The notes beneath the pieces were generated by a model. That model made no database searches and was not told the DNA's origin. It was given only the letters and a program-made list of their open reading frames with translations. From NCBI GenBank assembly GCA_938042195.1, contig CALIRQ010000001.1:1-54513 (forward strand): 54,513 bases of DNA, given 5' to 3'. This DNA comes from an uncultured archaeon (GTDB taxonomy: Archaea; Thermoproteota; Bathyarchaeia; 40CM-2-53-6; CALIRQ01). Position numbers and translations under genes: made by a program. Below, one piece after another: positions 14,103 to 22,839 of this stretch; within the stretch, counting starts at the first letter, position 1, and each line of letters begins with the position of its first letter.

Positions 14103-15711
14103 GCTGAGGGAGGTCGGCATAATCGTCGGCGAGGCGAGCTCGAGCGAGTTCTTCTTCGCCTCGAGGGCGGAGGAATGCCCTTCGAAATGGGAGTACTTGG
14201 TGGCCTTCTCGAAGGAGGAGGTGGATGGCCGATGGATCGAGGTCCCGGTGATCGCCCAAGTGGAGAAGATCGTATCGGCCAGCCAAGCGCTCAGCAAGGA
14301 TGTCGACCTCGATGCCCTCAGGAGGATAATCGCGGCCGAGCTGGAGGACGTCCGGACCTGGGGGAAGGCGAGGGTCCTGGGATATTTGGCCGAGCCCGGG
14401 GACAGGATACTCCAGCCCCGAAGGGCCATCGCCCCGGGGAAGCCGGTCTACGTGGCGCCTGGGGACATCCTCTCCAAGTTCTATTCGTTCCCGGAGGATG
14501 AGGGCCTCCTGATAGGCAACCTCATAACCAGGTCCGATGTCCCGGTCCATTTATCGCTCAGGGGCTTCAGGAGGCATTTGGCCATAATCGCCCAAACCGG
14601 CGCCGGGAAATCCTATTGCGCGGGCGTCCTGATCGAGGAGCTCCTGAGGAAGGGGGCCACCGTGGTGGTCCTGGATCCCCATGCCGATTACGTCCTCATG
14701 TCCCTCGCCCAAGGAGGGGGGAGGCATGAGCTCTCGGATAGGATAACGATCTTCAGGAGCCCGGCCAGCCCGGGGAGGTTCGGGAGAAAGGACCTCGGCA
14801 GGGTCGAGGCTTACGAGGTGGCCTTCCCCGACTTGGACTGGTCCGAGATCTGCGATATGGCCGGGATACCGGAGAAGGCCTCGAACATAAGGGAGGCCGT
14901 GAAGAGGGCCCTCGAGGCCCTGAGGGCATCCGGATCCATTTACTCCCCGGAGGACCTCCTGCGCGCCCTCGAGGACCCCTCCTGGGCGATCGACGAAGGG
15001 GGGAAGCCCGATAGGAGGATGAGGGGATATGCGGAGGGGGCGGTCAAATACATCAGATCGCTGGCCAAGCTCCGGGTCTTCGGATCCTCCTCCACGCCGA
15101 TCGAGAGGCTATTGAAGGAGGCGCATGCCTCCATAGTCGATCTCTCCGGCCTCGAGGATAAGGCCATGAATTACATAGCCTCGAGGATCCTGCAGGGGAT
15201 CTACGACGCCGTTGCGATCGGCGCTTACGAATACCCGGTCTTCGCGATCATAGAGGAGGCCCATAGGTTCGTCCCGCCGAACCGCGAGACCTACGCATCT
15301 CCCATAATAAACAAGATCGCCGCCGAGGGCCGGAAGTTCGGCATATTCCTCACCCTAATAACCCAGCGCCCCTCCAAGGTCGATCCGGATAGCCTGAGCC
15401 AATGCAATAGCCAGATAGTCATGAGGCTCACGAACCCGGAGGATCAAAGGGCGGTTGAGGAGAGCTCCGAGAGGATGAGCAAGGATTTGATGGCCGATCT
15501 CCCCGGCCTCAACCCAGGCGAATGCATAATCGTCGGGGAGGTGACGAAGGCCCCGGTGATGGCCAAGATCAGGAGGAGGGAGACGATGGAGGGAGGGGCC
15601 GATGTGGACGTCGTCGCCCGGCTCAGGCTGGCCAGGAGGGCTGCGGGGGAGGCGGAGCGCGAGCGGATCCAGGGGGCCCGCAGGGAGCGGTTCAGGGGCG
15701 AGTTCCGATGA
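14086..15711 (+). CDS. herA: HerA DNA translocase/helicase
   Basis: A 541-residue hexameric FtsK/VirB4-type ATPase. The Walker A is AQTGAGKSY at about 169-177 and the Walker B region is FAIIEEAHRFVPP near 386-398, followed by the sensor-like TLITQRPSKVDPD. An N-terminal HAS barrel covers roughly residues 1-130. The start is a GTG at 14086 preceded by GAGGGGG and lies inside the end of nurA. The stop overlaps the mre11 start as ATGA. With NurA it forms the end-resection motor acting with Mre11 and Rad50. Confidence 0.94.
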   Translation: MSNTRELREVGIIVGEASSSEFFFASRAEECPSKWEYLVAFSKEEVDGRWIEVPVIAQVEKIVSASQALSKDVDLDALRRIIAAELEDVRTWGKARVLGYLAEPGDRILQPRRAIAPGKPVYVAPGDILSKFYSFPEDEGLLIGNLITRSDVPVHLSLRGFRRHLAIIAQTGAGKSYCAGVLIEELLRKGATVVVLDPHADYVLMSLAQGGGRHELSDRITIFRSPASPGRFGRKDLGRVEAYEVAFPDLDWSEICDMAGIPEKASNIREAVKRALEALRASGSIYSPEDLLRALEDPSWAIDEGGKPDRRMRGYAEGAVKYIRSLAKLRVFGSSSTPIERLLKEAHASIVDLSGLEDKAMNYIASRILQGIYDAVAIGAYEYPVFAIIEEAHRFVPPNRETYASPIINKIAAEGRKFGIFLTLITQRPSKVDPDSLSQCNSQIVMRLTNPEDQRAVEESSERMSKDLMADLPGLNPGECIIVGEVTKAPVMAKIRRRETMEGGADVDVVARLRLARRAAGEAERERIQGARRERFRGEFR

Positions 15712-16859
15712 GCGTCCAAATCGTCCTAACGGCCGATAACCACTTGGATCCGATCGCGGCGGGCTTCGGGCCGAATAGGATGAGGAGGAGGGAGGATCAT
15801 CTTAAATGCTTCGGGGAGGTCGCCGAGTTCGCCCTTAGGGAGAGGCCCGACCTATTCCTGATCGGCGGGGACCTCTTCGACTCCGTCAAGCCCAGCAACG
15901 CCACCAGGGCGGCGGTCATGAGGATCCTCAAGGCCCTCCACGATGCCGGGATCAGGGTCCTCGCGGTCGGGGGCCACCACGATACCCCCAAGAGCGTTGA
16001 GGAGGGCGCCTCGCCCTTGGCCGTTTACGGGGATTCGGGCCACATGCGCTTCTTCAAGGACCCGATGCCCGAGGGGGAGATCTTCGAGATCGGCGGCCTC
16101 GCCGTCTCCGTCATAGGGCTCGGCCACGATCCCCTCCTCGAGCCGGGCCAGGATCCGCTCTCCGGCCTCGACCTGAGGCCCAAGGGCCGGATCAATATCC
16201 TCCTCATGCATTACCCGATCCAGGGCTTCGGCGGATGGATTGGGGAGGAGCCCATCGTGAGCCCCTCCTCCATACCGAGGGCGTTCCAATTGGTGGCCTC
16301 CGGCCATTTCCACAAACATCAATCGAAAAGGATCGGGAACGTCTCGGCCATCTATCCGGGAAGCACCGAGAGGGTTTCCTTCGCGGAGGAGGCGGAGGAG
16401 AAGGGCTTCGTTTGGCTCGAGCTCGGCCGGGAGGGGATCGTCTCCGAGGAGTTCGTTGAAACCTCGGCCAGGCCCTATAGGACCGTGGAGATAGACTTCC
16501 CATCGGGCGGCGATCCTATGGAGCGCATAAAGGAGGGGATCGAGGGTGCCCTGGATCCTGAGGCGGTCCTGAGGATCAAGCTAAGGGGTAGGGCCACCGC
16601 CGAGGCCCTCGCCTCCTATAGGCGCCCGGAGATCCTCTCCTTCTGCCAAGGCAGGGCCTTCCATTGCTTCGTCGACGAGGGCGAGTTGGAGATATCATCG
16701 CCGGAGGCCCCGGAGCCCCTCCCCCGCACCACGCCGCTCCAAGAGCTGGAGAGATGCTTCAGGGCGCTCATGGAGGGCGCTGGCCCGGATGAGAGGCAAA
16801 TACTCGAGGAGGCCCTGGCTCTGAGCCGGGCCAAGCTTCAGGAGGCGGGCGCTTGGTGA
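15708..16859 (+). CDS. mre11: Mre11-like nuclease
   Basis: A 383-residue calcineurin-like phosphoesterase of the Mre11/SbcD family. Metal motifs appear in order: TADNHLD (residues 8-14; DNH in place of the usual DxH), GGDLFDS near 48-54, GGHHDTP near 88-94 (usually GNHD), MHYPIQG near 166 and SGHFHKHQ near 198. The GG-H-HD change at the third motif is unusual because an Asn is normally there. ATG 15708 overlaps the herA stop by four bases and its own stop overlaps the rad50 start. It should pair with the following ATPase to process DNA ends. Confidence 0.9.
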   Translation: MSVQIVLTADNHLDPIAAGFGPNRMRRREDHLKCFGEVAEFALRERPDLFLIGGDLFDSVKPSNATRAAVMRILKALHDAGIRVLAVGGHHDTPKSVEEGASPLAVYGDSGHMRFFKDPMPEGEIFEIGGLAVSVIGLGHDPLLEPGQDPLSGLDLRPKGRINILLMHYPIQGFGGWIGEEPIVSPSSIPRAFQLVASGHFHKHQSKRIGNVSAIYPGSTERVSFAEEAEEKGFVWLELGREGIVSEEFVETSARPYRTVEIDFPSGGDPMERIKEGIEGALDPEAVLRIKLRGRATAEALASYRRPEILSFCQGRAFHCFVDEGELEISSPEAPEPLPRTTPLQELERCFRALMEGAGPDERQILEEALALSRAKLQEAGAW

Positions 16860-19153
16860 GGCTCCTCAGCCTTTACGCGAGCAACTTCAAGAAGCTCAAG
16901 TTCGACGGGCCCTTGGAGCTCCCGGGGGGAGTATCGGTCATATCGGGCTTGAACGAAGCCGGGAAATCCACCGTATTGGATGCGATCCTCTACGCCCTCT
17001 ACGGCCGCGTCATAAGGCCCCCGGGCCACGTTAGGGACGAGGACCTGATATGCTATGGGGCCGATAGGGCCGTCGTGAGCTTGGACTTCGAGATCGCCGG
17101 CCGCAGATATAGGGTCAGGAGGGAGATCCGAAGGGGGAAGGCCAACTCGGCGATATTGGATGAGGTCCTCCCGGATGGGAGGCTCAAGCCCTTGGCCGCG
17201 AAGGTCAGGGAGGTGACGAGGGCCATCGAGGGCCTATTGGGCGGGATAAGCTTCAGCGAGCTCGTGAGCAGCAACGTGGTCGCGCAAAAGGACCTCGATA
17301 GGCTGATAAGGGAGGGGGGAGAGAGGCACAAGGTCATCAACGCCTTCCTCAACCTGGAGAGCTTCAATTCGGTCCTCGAGGACCTCAACGAGGAGAGGAA
17401 GGATTTGGAGGGGACGCCCTCCAGGCCCGGGTTGATAAGCGCCGAGCGGGCGAGGCTGGAGGCGCTTAGGGCCGAGCTGGAGGAGCTCAACCGCAGGAGG
17501 GCCGAGCTCGAGGAGCTTCGGAGGAGGATCGGGGAGCTCTCCAAGGAGCGGGAGGATCTGCGATCCCGCCTCCGGGAATTGGAGCCCCTTCGCGCGGCAT
17601 TGGCCAAATACGGGGAGGCGTTGGCCGAGAGGGAGAAGCTCGAGGCGGAGCTCGAGGGGAAGAGGGAACTCCTGAGGAGCCACGAGCTGGAGATCGGCGC
17701 GCTCGAGGAGAGGATCCGCTCCGCCGAGGCCGAGCTGGCGGGTTACGGCGATCTGCCCTTGGGGGAGGCCCCGAGGATCCGGCAGGCGCTGGAGGCCATC
17801 GGGGAATTTGAGAGGAGAAGGGCGGAGGCCGAGGAAAGGGCGCGGGGGCTGGAGGGCGAGATCGAGCGGCTCGAGCGGGAGCTCGAGGGGTTCGACCCGG
17901 CTGAGCTGAAGAGGGCGAGGGAGGCCAGGCGAAGGCTCGGCCAATATTTCCCGATCGCGATCGCGCTCATGATCCTATTCGCGTTCTCCTTCGCCTTGGG
18001 CGCCCCCCCGATCCTTTGGTCGATCGCGTTGGCCCTCGGGCTCCTCCTCGCCCTGAAGGGGCTTTCGCTCTCGAGGCTGGCCAAAAGGGCCGATTTGGCC
18101 GAAGGCCTCTTGGGCAAGGAGGCGCTGTTGATGAACAAAAGGTCCGAGCTCTCGAGGCTTGGGGAGGAGATGGCGCGGGCCCTCGAGGATGCCGGGAGGG
18201 CGAGGCTGGAGCTTCGGGGGATCCTCTCCGCGCTCAAGCGCTACGCCCCCTTGATATCGAGCGAATCGAGCCCGGAGCTGGCCGCCGAGAGGGTCTTGGA
18301 AAGGCTATCGGAGGAGGGGATCGCTAAGGAGGGGTTGGAATCGATGCTGAAGGGCCTCAGGGAGAGCCTCGAGGACGCCATGAGGAGGGTCGATGCGCTG
18401 GCCCTACAATCCGAGATAGAGGCGCTCGAGGAGCGGCTCTCCGCGATGGAGCTCCCGAGCCTGCCCGAGGGCGTTCGTTTCTCCAAGGCGCTCCTGGAGG
18501 CCGTTTCGAAGGAGAGGGACGACGCCAAGGCGAGGCTCGAGAGGGTCGAAGCATCCATCGAGGCCTATGAGGAGCGCATGCGGGAGGACGAGCGCTATAT
18601 AGCGGAGCATGGGGGCGTTGAGGGGGCCGTTAGGGATCAGGAGGCGAAGCTGAGGGAGCTCGAGAGGAGGCTGAGGATCGTCAAGGCGGCGATGGAGGGG
18701 ATCGAGGCGACCGCGGAGGCCCTGAGGAACCGGGTGAGGCCGAGCGTTGAGAGGTACATGGGCCAAATACTCCCCAAGCTGACCTCGGGCAGGTATAAGG
18801 CCGTTTTGTTGGACGAATCCTTCGGGATCAAGGTTTGGGATCCCGATGCGGGCGAGTTCAGGCCTAAGGACGTCTTCTCGGGCGGGACCGAGGATCAATT
18901 CCTATTGGCCATGAGGCTCGCCTTCGCCTTGTCCCTGATGCCCGAGGCGAAGGGCATCAAGCCGGACTTCCTCTTCCTCGATGAGCCCTTGGGCAGCTCC
19001 GATGAGGTCAGGAGGTCGGGGATAATAGAATACATCGCATCGGAGCTCCCGAGGCTCTTCGGGCAGATATTCGTCATAAGCCATGTCGGCGGCTTGGAGG
19101 AACTTTTGCCGAACGTCGTAAGGCTCGAGGATGGGAGGGTCGTGGGCCGGTGA
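16856..19153 (+). CDS. rad50: Rad50-like SMC ATPase with a central membrane hairpin
   Basis: A 765-residue ABC/SMC ATPase. Walker A GLNEAGKST is near residue 36, then long coiled coils with EEL/RRR heptads. The signature motif is FSGGTEDQ near 676, Walker B is FLFLDEP near 704 and a D-loop with SSDE follows. At the exact midpoint (about 363-406), where Rad50 normally has a CxxC zinc hook, there are instead two hydrophobic helices (IAIALMILFAFSFALG and ILWSIALALGLLLAL) and no CxxC anywhere. That layout recalls bacterial YhaN, the partner of the Mre11-like YhaO. GTG 16856 is chosen because GGAGGCGGG precedes it; TTG 16853 is one codon upstream. The gene ends in two tandem hairpins. Confidence 0.9.
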   Translation: MRLLSLYASNFKKLKFDGPLELPGGVSVISGLNEAGKSTVLDAILYALYGRVIRPPGHVRDEDLICYGADRAVVSLDFEIAGRRYRVRREIRRGKANSAILDEVLPDGRLKPLAAKVREVTRAIEGLLGGISFSELVSSNVVAQKDLDRLIREGGERHKVINAFLNLESFNSVLEDLNEERKDLEGTPSRPGLISAERARLEALRAELEELNRRRAELEELRRRIGELSKEREDLRSRLRELEPLRAALAKYGEALAEREKLEAELEGKRELLRSHELEIGALEERIRSAEAELAGYGDLPLGEAPRIRQALEAIGEFERRRAEAEERARGLEGEIERLERELEGFDPAELKRAREARRRLGQYFPIAIALMILFAFSFALGAPPILWSIALALGLLLALKGLSLSRLAKRADLAEGLLGKEALLMNKRSELSRLGEEMARALEDAGRARLELRGILSALKRYAPLISSESSPELAAERVLERLSEEGIAKEGLESMLKGLRESLEDAMRRVDALALQSEIEALEERLSAMELPSLPEGVRFSKALLEAVSKERDDAKARLERVEASIEAYEERMREDERYIAEHGGVEGAVRDQEAKLRELERRLRIVKAAMEGIEATAEALRNRVRPSVERYMGQILPKLTSGRYKAVLLDESFGIKVWDPDAGEFRPKDVFSGGTEDQFLLAMRLAFALSLMPEAKGIKPDFLFLDEPLGSSDEVRRSGIIEYIASELPRLFGQIFVISHVGGLEELLPNVVRLEDGRVVGR

Positions 19154-19202
19154 GCCCAGCTCCTTGGGCTCGATGCCTTTTTGGCCTTGGATCCAAAAAG
19201 GC
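19152..19202 (+). terminator. Two tandem terminator hairpins after rad50
   Basis: The first hairpin (19152-19171) has a perfect 7-bp stem GAGCCCA/TGGGCTC overlapping the stop codon. The second (19175-19202) has a perfect 10-bp stem GCCTTTTTGG/CCAAAAAGGC. The run of T in the second stem fits archaeal termination at T-rich tracts. They would close the nurA-herA-mre11-rad50 transcript. Confidence 0.65.
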
Positions 19203-19337
19203 TTGAAATCCTCTTAAACCGCCCAATGAGGAAAATCTCATAAAATCTCACGCGCCAGCCTTTCGGGCGATTGAATGCCGAATGCCGCCTAACGATGAAA
19301 AGGATATAAAGTCCTTTATCCCTTTAGCCCTTTGGGG

Positions 19338-19628
19338 ATGAATATGGGGGCGATCAAGGTCTACATATCGGATGAATTGGAGCGAAGGTTCAGGGAGGCC
19401 GCCATGAGGCTCTACGGGTATGGAAGGGGCTCCTTGAGCATTGCGGCCGAGAACGCCTTCAAGGAATGGCTTTCGGGGGCCTCGAAGGCCCTCGAGGCGA
19501 CTGGATCGATTGAGGATCCCGTGGAGGCGATATACGGGATGCTATCCCACGTCAAAAGGACTGGGGTGGAGCTCCAGCATGAGGCCCGGGAGCTCAGGTC
19601 GAAAAGGGCGCTTGGAGATACTTCTTGA
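19338..19628 (+). CDS. vapB: VapB-type antitoxin
   Basis: A small protein of about 96 residues. Its N-terminus is a ribbon-helix-helix-like segment (IKVYISDELERRFREAAMRL) followed by GRGSLSIAAENAFKEWL, typical of archaeal VapB antitoxins. The C-terminal half is a flexible charged tail that should bind the toxin. A TATA box at 19304-19310 lies about 30 bases before ATG 19338, so the message is probably leaderless (ATG 19344 is an alternative). It overlaps the PIN-domain toxin gene by 17 bases. Confidence 0.8.
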   Translation: MNMGAIKVYISDELERRFREAAMRLYGYGRGSLSIAAENAFKEWLSGASKALEATGSIEDPVEAIYGMLSHVKRTGVELQHEARELRSKRALGDTS

Positions 19629-20025
19629 TGCCAATATATTCCTCGAGGTCGAGTTGGCCGAGCGGCATGCGGGAGCCTGCAAGAGCCTTTTGGGCAAGGT
19701 GAGGGATGATGCCATCTCGGCGGCGATCACGGACTTCCACATAGACTCCATATTATTGGTCATGGAGGGTTATGGCAAGGGTTGGAGGGAGCTGGCCATC
19801 TTCCTCGCTTCGCTCCTTCGCTATAAGGGATTGAGTATCCATTCCGTCGGCCTTGGCGGCCGAATGAGGGCCGTATCGATGATGAGGGATTACGGCTTGG
19901 ATTTCGATGACGCGATCGCGGCCCAAGCCCTCAAGGAGCTCTCCATCGATACGATAGTCTCATACGACGATGACTTCGACTCGGTGGGTTGGGTCAAGAG
20001 GCGAACCCCCGAGGACCTGCTATAG
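19612..20025 (+). CDS. vapC: VapC-type PIN-domain toxin
   Basis: A PIN-domain ribonuclease of about 137 residues. It opens with EILLDANIFLEVEL (first acidic residue), has a middle acidic stretch and ends with GLDFDDAIAAQAL and IVSYDDDFDSV, the usual third and fourth acidic sites. The TTG at 19612 puts the start right before the first beta strand and gives the normal VapC length. ATG 19579 would add 11 residues. It is coupled to the upstream antitoxin. Its target is probably RNA, by family. Confidence 0.83.
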   Translation: MEILLDANIFLEVELAERHAGACKSLLGKVRDDAISAAITDFHIDSILLVMEGYGKGWRELAIFLASLLRYKGLSIHSVGLGGRMRAVSMMRDYGLDFDDAIAAQALKELSIDTIVSYDDDFDSVGWVKRRTPEDLL

Positions 20026-20153
20026 GGATTTTTGGGGAGCCGGCGTTAGGAAGCGCCCCCATATGGCATGGCTCGCCGACCGATGAACCGAACCCGCCCA
20101 AGGGGCGGCAAGATATATTACGCTACCCGCCCGAGCAGCATCCATGAGCGGCC

Positions 20154-20561
20154 ATGGGCTATGAGAGGTACAGGGATTGGCTCGATGAGGCTTGCGATGA
20201 TTACGGCGCCGCCGAAGCCCTCCATGGGCTCGGCAAATACGGCAAGGCTTGCTTCCTTTCGCATCAGGCATGCGAGAAGGCCCTCAAAGCCCTTCTGATC
20301 AAGAAGCTGAATAGATGCGAATCGATCCATAGCGCGGCGGAGCTATTGAGGAGGGCCGGAGGGGCCGTTGGGGTGCCCGAGGAGCTCCTCCGGAAGGCCG
20401 AGTACTTGGATAGGTTCTACATCCCGACCAGGTATCCAAACGCATGGCCCAGCGGAGCCCCCTATAGGCATTATACAAGGGAGGATGCCGAGGCGGCCCT
20501 GAAATGCGCGAAGGAGGTAATGGATTTTGTTAAGGGAGAGATTGAGCGAGATCCTCGCTAG
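20154..20561 (+). CDS. HEPN-domain protein (toxin of a HEPN/MNT pair)
   Basis: A 135-residue all-helical HEPN protein (COG2250 type). Diagnostic segments are WLDEACDDYGAAEALHGLGKYG, FLSHQACEKALKALLI and a late YIPTRYPNAWPSG motif in which the Arg belongs to the putative RNase site. HEPN proteins are RNases or RNase-like toxins, silenced by the partner nucleotidyltransferase. A TATA-like ATATATT (20112-20118) lies upstream. It overlaps the next gene by 35 bases. Confidence 0.85.
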   Translation: MGYERYRDWLDEACDDYGAAEALHGLGKYGKACFLSHQACEKALKALLIKKLNRCESIHSAAELLRRAGGAVGVPEELLRKAEYLDRFYIPTRYPNAWPSGAPYRHYTREDAEAALKCAKEVMDFVKGEIERDPR

Positions 20562-20928
20562 GTCCTCGGCGGGGGACCTATTGCCCGGGCTCGAGGCGTT
20601 GTTGCGCGGCCTCATAGAGGAATATGGACCCGAATCCATCATAATAGCGGGCTCCCTGCCAAAATCCAGGTTCGTGCGTGGGTTGAGCGATTTGGACATC
20701 TTGGTCATAGTGGCCCGCGAGGTCGGGGAGCATGAGCGCTTCAAATTGAGGGCCGTGGGGGATGTGGACGCGGAGATCTCCGTATATAGCGCCGGCGAAG
20801 CGCTCCGCGCCCTAGAGGCCGGGGATCGATTCATCCTCGATGCCATCGAAAGCGGCGAGGAGGTCTACGGGGATTGGAGGGCCCGCGCGATGCGCCGCCT
20901 AAAGGAGGCGGGGGAGGCCCGAAGCTGA
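20527..20928 (+). CDS. MNT-type nucleotidyltransferase (antitoxin of the HEPN pair)
   Basis: A 133-residue minimal nucleotidyltransferase. The catalytic pattern GS-x-n-SDLDILV (residues about 42-59) contains the paired aspartates, and a third acidic residue lies in VDAEISVY. In such pairs the enzyme AMPylates and inactivates the HEPN toxin. The TTG at 20527 is supported by an AAGGAGGT site 8 bases upstream inside the HEPN gene. Its own end overlaps the next gene by 55 bases, so three genes are translationally linked. Confidence 0.83.
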   Translation: MLRERLSEILARSSAGDLLPGLEALLRGLIEEYGPESIIIAGSLPKSRFVRGLSDLDILVIVAREVGEHERFKLRAVGDVDAEISVYSAGEALRALEAGDRFILDAIESGEEVYGDWRARAMRRLKEAGEARS

Positions 20929-21782
20929 TCTTATGCAACCCTTGGCGGAATGCGCCTTTTTTCAAAAGGCGGGGCGGCGATCCCCATACCGGGGCAACTC
21001 GTCCGCCTCGGCCCTACGATCCGGTTCGGAGGCATCTCGCCATCGAGGGGCTTGTCTCCAAGAGGGAGGGATCGGCGGAGCTGAGGAGATATTATCGGTT
21101 CCGCGCCGATCGATGGTACGGCGGGATAGCCACCGCCGATGCCTCGGGCTGCGGGCTTTTATGCAAATTCTGCTGGACATCGGATCGGGCCTTATATAGG
21201 CCGGCCGAGATGGGGGATTTATATGCGCCCGGCGACGTGGCCTCGAGGCTGGCCCGCATTGCCGATTGTAGGGGCTTCCGTCAAATCCGCGTGAGCGGGG
21301 GGGAGCCGACCATAGGGAGGGCGCATCTCCTAAGGCTTTTGGATGAGATCGATTCCCTAAAGGGCTACGCCTTCATATTGGAGACGAACGGGATCCTGAT
21401 CGGCTGCGATGCCTCCTACGCCGAGGACCTTTCCAAATACAAATGCCTCCACGCCCGGGTTTCGCTGAAGGGATGCGATGAGGAGGACTTCTTTGCCTTG
21501 ACCGGCGCGGATCCGGAGGGATTCCGATTGCAATTGAGGGCCTTGGGGAACCTCTTGGACGCGGGCGTCGAATGCCATCCCGCCGTTATGGCGTCGTTCT
21601 CGCCCCCGAGCAAGCTCGAGGCCCTGGCCGATAGATTGAGGGGGATCGATAGGGGGCTTGCGAACGCCTTGGAGATCGAGGAGTTGATCCTTTACGATAG
21701 GGTCGCGGCGAGGATAAAGCGGTACGGGCTGAAGCCCCTCACGTTCCACATGCCGGGGCGGATCCCGAGGGAATTGATCTAA
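20874..21782 (+). CDS. Radical SAM protein of unknown substrate
   Basis: A 302-residue radical SAM enzyme. The 4Fe-4S motif CGLLCKFC lies near residues 93-100, after YYRFRADRWYGGIATADASG, and SGGEPTIG follows as the usual SAM-binding strand. It belongs to an archaeal group annotated only as radical SAM. No ATG, GTG or TTG exists between 20877 and the conserved core. The TTG at 20874, with GAGGAGGT about eight bases before it, is therefore the only sensible start, although it lies inside the MNT gene. The N-terminal segment LILCNPWRNAPFF looks conserved-like rather than random. Confidence 0.8.
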   Translation: MEGPRDAPPKGGGGGPKLILCNPWRNAPFFKRRGGDPHTGATRPPRPYDPVRRHLAIEGLVSKREGSAELRRYYRFRADRWYGGIATADASGCGLLCKFCWTSDRALYRPAEMGDLYAPGDVASRLARIADCRGFRQIRVSGGEPTIGRAHLLRLLDEIDSLKGYAFILETNGILIGCDASYAEDLSKYKCLHARVSLKGCDEEDFFALTGADPEGFRLQLRALGNLLDAGVECHPAVMASFSPPSKLEALADRLRGIDRGLANALEIEELILYDRVAARIKRYGLKPLTFHMPGRIPRELI

Positions 21783-21795
21783 GCGGAGGGCCGAT

Positions 21796-22839
21796 ATGGA
21801 GCTGGAGATCGAGGCCGAGGCCTTCGACCTCGACCTAACCCTCTCGCCCTCATTCGTCTCAAGCCTTTACCGCAGGGCCGGCCCGAAGCGCTGGGTGAAG
21901 ATCGCCGGCCTATTGGGCGGGGATTTGGAGCTCGAGCAACGCGGCGAGGTCCTCAGGGTCAAAAGCGATGCCAATTTTGGCGAGGAGGAACTGCTCCGGA
22001 TCGCCTCGCTCGAAACCGGGTTATGGCATGAGCCCTATGAGGAGGGCCTGGGATCGCTACCCGGATCGGCCAAGCCGATCTTGGAGGCGTTGGGCGGGGC
22101 TTATGCGGGCGTTAGGTTGCCCATAGCCCCCCACGATTTCGATCGTTTGCTCATCGCGGTCGCGCTTTCGAAAAGGGCCGATTACGAAGGGAGGGTCCTC
22201 GCTTGGTGCCGGGCGATTTGGGAGGGATACGGGGGCGACATCCGCCGGATAAGCTCCGCGCCCTTGAGCGAATTGAGGGGGATAAGCCCCAGCTATCAGG
22301 TCTTGGGCCTTCGGAGGACCCTGAGCTCCTTATTGGAGCTAGGAGGGCGCCTGCCGAGGGCGATCGTGGAGCGCTTCGGCGCCCCCGAGGGCTCCATTGC
22401 GAATTATTTGCTAGGGCTCCCGCCCGAGCTCGCGAGGATCGCCCTGATAAGCGGTTGCTGGGGCATCGGGCCGAAAACGGCCGATTCGATAATCCTATCG
22501 GCCTTCAAGGCCCCGCGCTTCATCCCCTGCGATTCGCATCTCCGATCGGTGGCCCTTAGGCTCGGGCTCGCGGGCGAGGGATTGAGGATGCCGAGGGCCG
22601 ATCTTTGTTCCAAGTTCATCTGCGATCCGAGCCCTCAGGGGTCCTATGGAATCGATCCCTGCCCTGGGTTAGCCTCGTGCCTCAGGGGAGGGCTGGCTTG
22701 GCTTGGGGACCTCGGCGGATGGTTCCAAACGCTTGCATATATCCACGGCAGGGCCCATTGCAGGGCGTTGAGGCCTAGATGCCGCGAATGCCCGATCGAG
22801 GGCCTTTGCCCAACGCCCGCCCCTCGTAGGCCCTCCTGA
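21796..22839 (+). CDS. HhH-GPD DNA glycosylase with 4Fe-4S cluster
   Basis: A 347-residue base-excision glycosylase of the endonuclease III/AlkA superfamily. It shows a helix-hairpin-helix GCWGIGPKTADS (about 220-231), the catalytic aspartate in IPCDSHLRS (about 244-252), and a C-terminal iron-sulfur loop with spacing C-x6-C-x2-C-x5-C (HCRALRPRCRECPIEGLC). The N-terminal 100 residues form an AlkA-like beta domain. ATG 21796 has GGAGGG upstream. It ends inside the 3' end of the convergent PfkB gene. The substrate is uncertain (alkylated or oxidised bases). Confidence 0.85.
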   Translation: MELEIEAEAFDLDLTLSPSFVSSLYRRAGPKRWVKIAGLLGGDLELEQRGEVLRVKSDANFGEEELLRIASLETGLWHEPYEEGLGSLPGSAKPILEALGGAYAGVRLPIAPHDFDRLLIAVALSKRADYEGRVLAWCRAIWEGYGGDIRRISSAPLSELRGISPSYQVLGLRRTLSSLLELGGRLPRAIVERFGAPEGSIANYLLGLPPELARIALISGCWGIGPKTADSIILSAFKAPRFIPCDSHLRSVALRLGLAGEGLRMPRADLCSKFICDPSPQGSYGIDPCPGLASCLRGGLAWLGDLGGWFQTLAYIHGRAHCRALRPRCRECPIEGLCPTPAPRRPS

